64,000 nt of DNA from Actinoplanes lutulentus. GTDB taxonomy: Bacteria > Actinomycetota > Actinomycetes > Mycobacteriales > Micromonosporaceae. Under the pieces are notes generated by a model. The model saw only the letters and a program-made list of their open reading frames with translations, was not told the origin of the DNA and searched no databases. Where the stretch lies: assembly GCF_003259845.1 (NCBI RefSeq), contig NZ_QLMJ01000003.1, positions 62,001 to 126,000 of the forward strand. The letters are read 5' to 3'. This document shows, piece by piece, positions 59,167 to 64,000 of this stretch. The position numbers were made by a program, and so were the translations under genes. How positions within the stretch are numbered: position 1 is the first letter of the stretch; each line of letters starts with the position of its first letter.

Positions 59167-61299
59167 TTATTGTGACCCAAAGTGACGTAATGATTGCTCA
59201 TCCGTCGGGGATGAGACTGTCTGGCCCTGGGTACGCAGGTCCGGCTCAGAGGGTTCAGTCGATGCCTCGATCGAGGAGCGTTGATCCGGGATCGCCGGCC
59301 GGGTGCCGGTGAGGAACGTCACTGCTTCGTCCCAGGCTTTCCAGCCTCCGGGGAGTTCGTCGGCGTCGAGGGCCGGGCGCAGGGTCACGGCATCACTGTC
59401 ACGCAGGCCGATGGTCCAGCCTTTCCGGCGACCGGGGAGGGTGGTCACGCCGGTCACGTCGGCGTACGGAAGAAAGCGCTCCCCGGGCGTGCTGGTTTCC
59501 CCTGCTCCTGCTGTGACTCCGCCCACCGCGAGCTTCGTCAGCCGCCGCTTCGCCTCGTTTCCCCGGCCGCGGGGCAGGCCCGGCACCAGCAGCAACCCCA
59601 GATCCGTGATCAACAGATCGGTGCGCACACCGTCGGCCGTGAGATTGACCAGCCCGCCGAGAATCTGGCTGCGCGCGGGCCCGCCATCACCAGCCGTCGC
59701 CGCGAGATCAACACCGATCTTCTCAAGGTACTCACGCACCTCCTGGACCATCTCCGGCTCGGCCGCCGCCCGCGCGAGCTCCGCGAGATTGAGATAGGAG
59801 CCGTCAACACCCACCACCTCGGCCGCCCCGGTCCAGCTGTGCCGCCACCGCACGACACCGCTGCGCAGCGCCGCGAGCGCCAGCATCAACCCGAGCAGAT
59901 CGATCATCCGCTCGGTGGTCTCCTCCGGTGAGTTCCCGGGGAACAACTCCTGCGCCGCGGTTCGCAACCGGCCGTCCGCGGCAAGCTCCAACACCTGGGC
60001 CGGGCCGGTCACTTCGCTCCCGGCAGCGCGGGACACGGTCGCGAGCGCGGCCTCGGCCTCCCGCTCCATCTCAGCGGTGCGAGCCAAGCTGAGAAATTCA
60101 TCCCAGGACACGACGGTACGCCCACCGGCCGGGTACGCGACGTCCTGAAGCGCCCGCCCGAGCCGCGGAAGATCGGGCACGAGTTCGGGGTGAGGTTCGT
60201 CTTCCTTGGCGGGTGTCGCCTCGTCCTTTTTGCCGGGTGTCGCTTCGTCTTTCGTGGCGGGTGCCGGTTCGTCTTTCGTGGCGGGTGCCGGTTCGTCTTT
60301 CGTGGCGGGTGCCGCTTCGTCGTTTTTGTCGGGCGCCGGTTCGGGCTCCGGCGTCGTTTCCGCGGCTGGCTTCAGTTTTTCCAGCTCGGCGATCCGCTCG
60401 CCGACCAGCGGGTGGGTGTCCCACGGCCCGGCCGGTTCCGGCTCTTGCCCGCGCAGCTGTGCCATCTCCGCCGACCGGGCGGCCAGCACTCGCAGCAACC
60501 CGCCGAAAACGTCGTCCGGCACCAGACCGGCCTGCCAGCCCGGGGCCACATATTCGGCGTGGAACAACCGCTGCATCCCGGCCAGCGCGGGCAGGTCACG
60601 CAGCACCGCGACGACCGCCTCCGCACCGGCGTGCTCGGCCGCGATCCGGTCCGCGGCGAACTCCTGCGCCCGGCTGAACGGCGCGTCGACCCGCCGATAG
60701 AACCCGGCATAAGCCCGCAGCGCCACCCCGGCCGGGTTCCGCCGGTTGATCCGCGGAATCACCCGGCCGGCAGCGACCCGGCCCCGGTACGCCACCGGCG
60801 CCCACCGGCTGAGCCGCGGCGAGTAGTGCGCCAGCTCGTGCGTGGCACCGGCCCGCAGCAGAGTGGGTTCCCACGCCTGAAGAAGCGGAAGCCCCAGGTA
60901 GAGATCACGGGGCCCGCCGACGATCCCGAGCAGCCGGGTCCGTTCACCGACCGCGACGGTAGCTTCGGCAACCACGATCAAACGGTCCGGCGACGTTACC
61001 GAAGCAGCCTTGGCCGCGCCGTCGACCAGCTCCCACAGCTTCGGGGCACGGTCCCGCGTCACCTCCACCCCGGCCGGCAGTCGCCTCCGGGTTTGAAGGG
61101 CGCGCCAGGTCGCGTACCCAAACGCTCCGAATGTGGCAATGCTCAGCGGAACCCCCGCGCGGACCGCGACCGTGCTCGGCAGAATCGACAGCACTGCCCA
61201 GAGGATCACCAGTACGACGGCCAGCTGCGCCGCCACGACCAGCAGAAATCCTGCGAGGGCAGCAACCGGGGCCGCCGCTGATCGCGCACTGTTGCTCAA
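59167..61299 (-). CDS. M48-like membrane zinc protease
   Basis: A 710-residue protein. Two N-terminal TMs (about 11-60) precede a catalytic region with HELAH (His154, Glu155, His158) and a downstream FAADRIAAEHAG giving the third ligand Glu/Asp, the M48 pattern. A charged insertion (about 315-390) contains tandem 24-bp repeats encoding PATKDEPA units. The C-terminal 300 residues have a PH- or tether-like fold (LITDLGLLLVPGLPRGRGNEAKRRL, FLPYADVTGVTTLPGRRKGWTIGLRDSDAV). The start is TTG 61299, with GGAGG nine bases upstream; the frame extends to 61362 without support. Confidence 0.85.
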   Translation of the reverse strand: MSNSARSAAAPVAALAGFLLVVAAQLAVVLVILWAVLSILPSTVAVRAGVPLSIATFGAFGYATWRALQTRRRLPAGVEVTRDRAPKLWELVDGAAKAASVTSPDRLIVVAEATVAVGERTRLLGIVGGPRDLYLGLPLLQAWEPTLLRAGATHELAHYSPRLSRWAPVAYRGRVAAGRVIPRINRRNPAGVALRAYAGFYRRVDAPFSRAQEFAADRIAAEHAGAEAVVAVLRDLPALAGMQRLFHAEYVAPGWQAGLVPDDVFGGLLRVLAARSAEMAQLRGQEPEPAGPWDTHPLVGERIAELEKLKPAAETTPEPEPAPDKNDEAAPATKDEPAPATKDEPAPATKDEATPGKKDEATPAKEDEPHPELVPDLPRLGRALQDVAYPAGGRTVVSWDEFLSLARTAEMEREAEAALATVSRAAGSEVTGPAQVLELAADGRLRTAAQELFPGNSPEETTERMIDLLGLMLALAALRSGVVRWRHSWTGAAEVVGVDGSYLNLAELARAAAEPEMVQEVREYLEKIGVDLAATAGDGGPARSQILGGLVNLTADGVRTDLLITDLGLLLVPGLPRGRGNEAKRRLTKLAVGGVTAGAGETSTPGERFLPYADVTGVTTLPGRRKGWTIGLRDSDAVTLRPALDADELPGGWKAWDEAVTFLTGTRPAIPDQRSSIEASTEPSEPDLRTQGQTVSSPTDEQSLRHFGSQ
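60224..60312 (-). repeat. In-gene 24-bp tandem repeat of the M48 gene
   Basis: About three to four units with core CGTCTTTCGTGGCGGGTGCC, translating on the minus strand as PATKDEPA. Expands a charged linker in the protease. Confidence 0.75.
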
Positions 61300-61558
61300 A
61301 TCCGTGTTCCTCCTTCGAACCGGGCCCAGACTAGGGCCAATTCGTTGCCGGACACGCCTCACGGTCCCGCAGCGGGTTATACGTCCGCCACAGCCACCAC
61401 CGATCAGAGCCCTTCAATCGCCCCCAAGAGGTACCGCTCCCGCCCGGCCCGGCCCCGCCAACACAGCAACCGAACAAGCCACCCAAGCCAGCCACCGCCA
61501 CACGAGACGTCCCGCGAAAGGGCGTCCCGTGGAAGCGCGCCCGCGCGGCGGTGGCTCC

Positions 61559-61612
61559 CGCGATCTTGAGCGACTTTGCACACCAGGCTGTAGAAAATCG
61601 CTCAAGATCGCG
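61559..61612. repeat. 15-bp perfect inverted repeat, possible mobile hairpin unit
   Basis: Arms CGCGATCTTGAGCGA (61559-61573) and TCGCTCAAGATCGCG (61598-61612), 24-bp spacer. No U-tract follows and no gene ends nearby, so it is not an obvious terminator; it resembles a palindromic repetitive element. Confidence 0.75.
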
Positions 61613-61767
61613 GTCGGTCTCAAGCCACAGGCCGCGCGGCGAGTCGAATCACCACATTTGTCCGCACGAAGCACCCGCATTGAACACTCGCCTTGCCATG
61701 GCGCGGAGCCCATCGCCCAGAGACGCCGGCCGGACGCGGGAGTTCGCCAAATCTCGGCGTACGTCAG

Positions 61768-61839
61768 GTCGCACATAACGCCACCGTGCGCCCGGGTCTA
61801 TGCCCTGGCCGTGATGAAGTCGCACAGTCCGCCACCGTG
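61768..61839 (-). repeat. Dispersed intergenic repeat, copy 2
   Basis: On the minus strand it contains the core CTTCATCACGGCCAGGGCAT found at 13561-13580. Motif GCACGGTGGCGnnnTGTGCGAC appears at both ends of the unit, suggesting an internal duplication of about 50 bp. Confidence 0.75.
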
Positions 61840-62138
61840 CGGCCCCATCCACGTCAATTCGAGCATCCGTGCGCCCTCAGCCACGTGCCCCAAAGCCCAC
61901 CGTGTGCCCCCGGCCCGTCAGCGGCGGGGCCAAGCCGACTCCCGGCGGGGCGAGCCGTAGCCCATCCGCGTCATCGGGCCCGCATAAGGTGGCCGAGCGA
62001 CGGCTCAGCGGGGCGAGCCGTCGTCCAGGCGTGTCACCGGACCCGGATAACAGGTCCAGCCGACGGCTCGCATCGGGGCAACGCGAACTCGACCGCAGAA
62101 ACGAGCCCCAACTCAACACGGCGGGGTCGGCCCACCAG

Positions 62139-62302
62139 TGCGTGTCGACTTTGGGTGCGGATTGCGCCTCAAATCGACACACACAGACGGACGCCAGCCT
62201 GCGTGTCGACTTTCGGTGCAGAGCGCGCCTCAAATCGACACACACAGACGGACGCCAGCCTGCGTGTCGACTTTCGGTGCAGAGCGTGCCTCAAATCGAC
62301 AC
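62139..62302. repeat. 61-bp tandem array, 2.7 copies with internal hairpin
   Basis: CGTGTCGACTT begins copies at 62141, 62202 and 62263. Each unit contains GTGTCGA ... TCGACAC arms about 39 bp apart end to end, then ACACAGACGGACGCCAGCCT. Copies 2 and 3 are almost identical; copy 1 is more diverged. Confidence 0.9.
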
Positions 62303-62426
62303 GCTCGCGGCTTGATCGAGGGCTGCGGCCACCCCCGGAACCGCGGCCACCCCCGGAACTGCGGGCACCCCGACGCTGCGGGCACCCCGGAACTGCGGAA
62401 ACCCTCTGTCTGCCTGGCCGGGAACT

Positions 62427-63860
62427 CTACGGCCAGGGGATTTCTGGGGATTTGTAGTACGACACGCCTTCTGCGTCCCACTTCGGGCCGAACGTCGCCA
62501 CGCGAGCGCGGAACGACTCCCAGTCGCGGACGTCGCGCTTGGACCAGCCGATCTCGGCAATGGCCGGCAGCCGGGGCAGCGTCAGGAACCGTACGTCCGC
62601 CACGCTTCGCAGCGTCTCGGACCACAGGGGCGCCTCCACCCCCAGCAGCGCCTCCTCCGGGACACCCGGCAAGCGGTCCGCGGGATCCCAGTCGTACGCG
62701 CGCCGCACATCCACGTACCCGGCCCAGTCCAGCCCCAGAGCGGTGTCCGAGTCGTACTTCATGTCGAGATAGGCCCGGTCCGCCGGGGACATGATGACGC
62801 GCCGGCCCTCGGTCGCGGCCCGGGCGGTGTCGGCGTCGGCGGCTTCGATGCGCCAGTACTGCACGACAGCGGTCTCCGGCAGATCCACGGCGGCCATCTC
62901 GTGCCAGCCGATCGCCCGCTTGCCGTACTTGCCGGGCAGCGGAAGCACCCGCGCCAGGAACGTCCGATAGTCCTCCGGCGGCGTGGACAGGCACTCGTCG
63001 CCGCCGATGTGCAGATAGGGCCCGGGCGTCACATCGGCCAGGGTCCGGATCACGTCCTCGACGAAGGCGTACGTCTCCTCCTTGCCGGCGACCAGCGAGC
63101 TGTACCCGACCTCGGCATCAACCCGCTGCGGAACCGGCTGACCGTCGGAGGTCAGCGACGGGTACGCGTAATGCACAGCATTGACGTGCCCCGGCATGTC
63201 GATCTCCGGAACGATCGTCACGAACCGCTCCGCGGCGTAAGCGACGACATCGCTGTAGGAGGCAAGCGTGAGAAACCCCGGCCCCACCCCGTCAACACCG
63301 GTGCCCGCGCCGCCGCTGACCTCGGTGAGCAGCGGCCAGCCCGGGATCTCGATCCGCCAGCCCTGGTCGTCGGTGAGATGCAGATGCAGATGATTGATCT
63401 TGAATTGGACGAGAAGGTCGATGTGCGCCTTGATCTCGTCAGCGGTGAAGAAGTGCCGGGCGAGGTCCAGCATCGCGCCGCGGTACTCATAGCGAGGCGC
63501 ATCCGAGATCAGCCCGCCGGGCAGCGACGTCCCCAGCTGCAGCAGCGTCTGCACGCCCCAGAACAGCCCCTGCGGACTTCCGCCGCGCAGATCCACGCCC
63601 GCATCAGTGATCTCCAGCGTGTAGCCCTCGAAATCCAGCGACGGATCCACCGAGAGCCGGATCGCCCCGTTGGGACCGATCGGGATCGGGCCGCCGACAA
63701 CTTTCTCCAAGGCACCAGCGAGATGCTCGGCGACACCGGCGGCTTCCGGCGCGCAGTCGAGGACCGTACCGGGAATGATCGTGAATGATGCGGCCGGGAC
63801 GGGCCGCACCGAGGCCGGGTGAGGGATCACATCGCCGAGTTGCTTCGTGAAAGCGCGCAC
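62427..63860 (-). CDS. Beta-N-acetylhexosaminidase, GH20
   Basis: A 477-residue enzyme releasing terminal GlcNAc/GalNAc. An N-terminal GH20b domain leads to the (beta/alpha)8 barrel: RGAMLDLARHFFTADEIKAHIDLLVQFKINHLHLHLTDDQGWRIEIPGWPLLT, VPEIDMPGHVNA, LHIGGDEC (catalytic Asp288-Glu289) and GWHEM, with EAPLWSETLRSV near the end. No signal peptide, so it is intracellular or unconventionally exported. The GTG at 63860 is preferred: a TAGAGT box lies about 8 bases upstream, and a start further up would overlap the divergent gene. Longer starts to 63899 cannot be excluded. Confidence 0.93.
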   Translation of the reverse strand: MRAFTKQLGDVIPHPASVRPVPAASFTIIPGTVLDCAPEAAGVAEHLAGALEKVVGGPIPIGPNGAIRLSVDPSLDFEGYTLEITDAGVDLRGGSPQGLFWGVQTLLQLGTSLPGGLISDAPRYEYRGAMLDLARHFFTADEIKAHIDLLVQFKINHLHLHLTDDQGWRIEIPGWPLLTEVSGGAGTGVDGVGPGFLTLASYSDVVAYAAERFVTIVPEIDMPGHVNAVHYAYPSLTSDGQPVPQRVDAEVGYSSLVAGKEETYAFVEDVIRTLADVTPGPYLHIGGDECLSTPPEDYRTFLARVLPLPGKYGKRAIGWHEMAAVDLPETAVVQYWRIEAADADTARAATEGRRVIMSPADRAYLDMKYDSDTALGLDWAGYVDVRRAYDWDPADRLPGVPEEALLGVEAPLWSETLRSVADVRFLTLPRLPAIAEIGWSKRDVRDWESFRARVATFGPKWDAEGVSYYKSPEIPWP

Positions 63861-63885
63861 TCTGAAGACTCTAAACTGTTTCCCC

Positions 63886-64000
63886 ATGACGATCACCACG
63901 CGTCACGGCGTCCTCGGCGATGAGCGGATCCTGCATGATCTCGCTGCTCGCACGTTCGGGCTGGCCTGCCCGCCGGGGACCGCCCAGACGGACATCGACG
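63886..64000 (+). CDS. Probable GNAT acetyltransferase, 5' end only
   Basis: Only 38 codons lie in the window: MTITTRHGVLGDERILHDLAARTFGLACPPGTAQTDID. The RHGVLGDERILHDLAARTFGLACPPGT opening resembles actinobacterial GNAT family N-acetyltransferases, but no acetyl-CoA motif is visible yet. TAAACT lies 8 bases before the ATG (leaderless pattern). It is divergent from the GH20 gene with about 25 bp between starts. Confidence 0.5.
   Translation, partial: MTITTRHGVLGDERILHDLAARTFGLACPPGTAQTDID

Larger units (their letters stand above)
61300..62426. other. 1.1 kb repeat-rich region, no convincing gene
   Basis: Open frames of up to 250 codons exist on both strands, but none has a Shine-Dalgarno, a recognisable domain or gene-like codon positions. 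The region instead holds three separate repeat structures: an inverted repeat at 61559-61612, a dispersed repeat at 61768-61839 and a 61-bp tandem array at 62139-62302. It also has short GGAACCGCGGCCACCCCC-type direct repeats near 62330-62400. Confidence 0.7.

Noticed and set aside
62139..62302. CRISPR array
   Set aside because: The repeated unit is contiguous at 61 bp with no unique spacers between short repeats, and there are no cas genes.
61693..62457. 254-codon plus-strand gene in the repeat-rich region
   Set aside because: It reads through the tandem array and dispersed repeat, runs into the GH20 3' end, and lacks a domain or start signal.

Overview
The window is GC-rich actinobacterial chromosome. 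GTG and TTG starts are frequent, several genes have a TAnnnT box only 6-9 nt before the start codon (a leaderless-transcript pattern), and the content includes a roadblock conservon, SARP/BTAD regulators, an ANTAR protein, MhuD, an E. coli-length SerA and a GPGG-motif small membrane protein. This suggests Micromonosporaceae, probably Actinoplanes; the genus is inference. No phage, transposase, integrase, CRISPR array or large biosynthetic cluster was found.

Layout. 0-3.2 kb (minus strand): cobalamin genes cobQ (cut by the window edge) and cobD, coupled to a small unknown gene, then an SSB. 3.3-5.8 kb: an alpha/beta hydrolase, tRNA-Arg(TCT), and a 1.2 kb segment bounded by a 30-bp copy of the tRNA 3' half that carries one HPF1-like (DUF2228-type) gene. 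5.8-11.2 kb: an OmpR-type two-component pair divergent from a lipoprotein / adaptor / MacB-like ABC exporter operon. 11.2-14.7 kb: an SPFH protein, a tyrosine phosphatase, a gene-free stretch with inverted duplicates of the 4.5-5.8 kb tRNA region, and a DMT-type transporter. 14.8-24.4 kb: a kinase-like phosphotransferase, serA, a proline/serine-rich membrane protein, a LuxR-type response regulator, a short winged-helix regulator, a methyltransferase, a marR-MFS operon, mhuD and a GAF-ANTAR regulator.

24.7-38.5 kb: small membrane proteins, an NlpC/P60 hydrolase behind a candidate c-di-AMP riboswitch, a group 2-like sigma factor, an SDR, a thymidylate-kinase-like protein with a C-terminal membrane tail, a nucleotidyltransferase-BON-metallophosphoesterase operon, a GPGG small protein, an MHYT protein, an HD hydrolase, a GH13 glucosidase, an MFS transporter and a GT4 glycosyltransferase.

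38.5-50.7 kb is a plant-polymer and sugar block: pectate lyase and pectinesterase sharing an almost identical ricin-type CBM, xylB-xylA with a divergent ROK regulator and a clear promoter, a substrate-binding/VWA protein, a lactonase, a 63-codon ORF under a palindromic operator, a LacI regulator and an LppX-type lipoprotein. 50.8-64 kb: a SARP with membrane helices and a C-terminal HhH domain, a complete cvnABCD conservon, two paralogous acidic proteins, a large M48-like protease, a 1.1 kb repeat-rich gene-free region, a GH20 hexosaminidase and the start of a probable GNAT gene.

The best candidates for something undescribed are the triplicated tRNA-Arg/flank structure with its HPF1-like cargo, the membrane SARP-HhH protein, the NTase-BON-phosphoesterase operon, the paralogous VDDP-domain protein pair, and the dispersed and tandem intergenic repeats.
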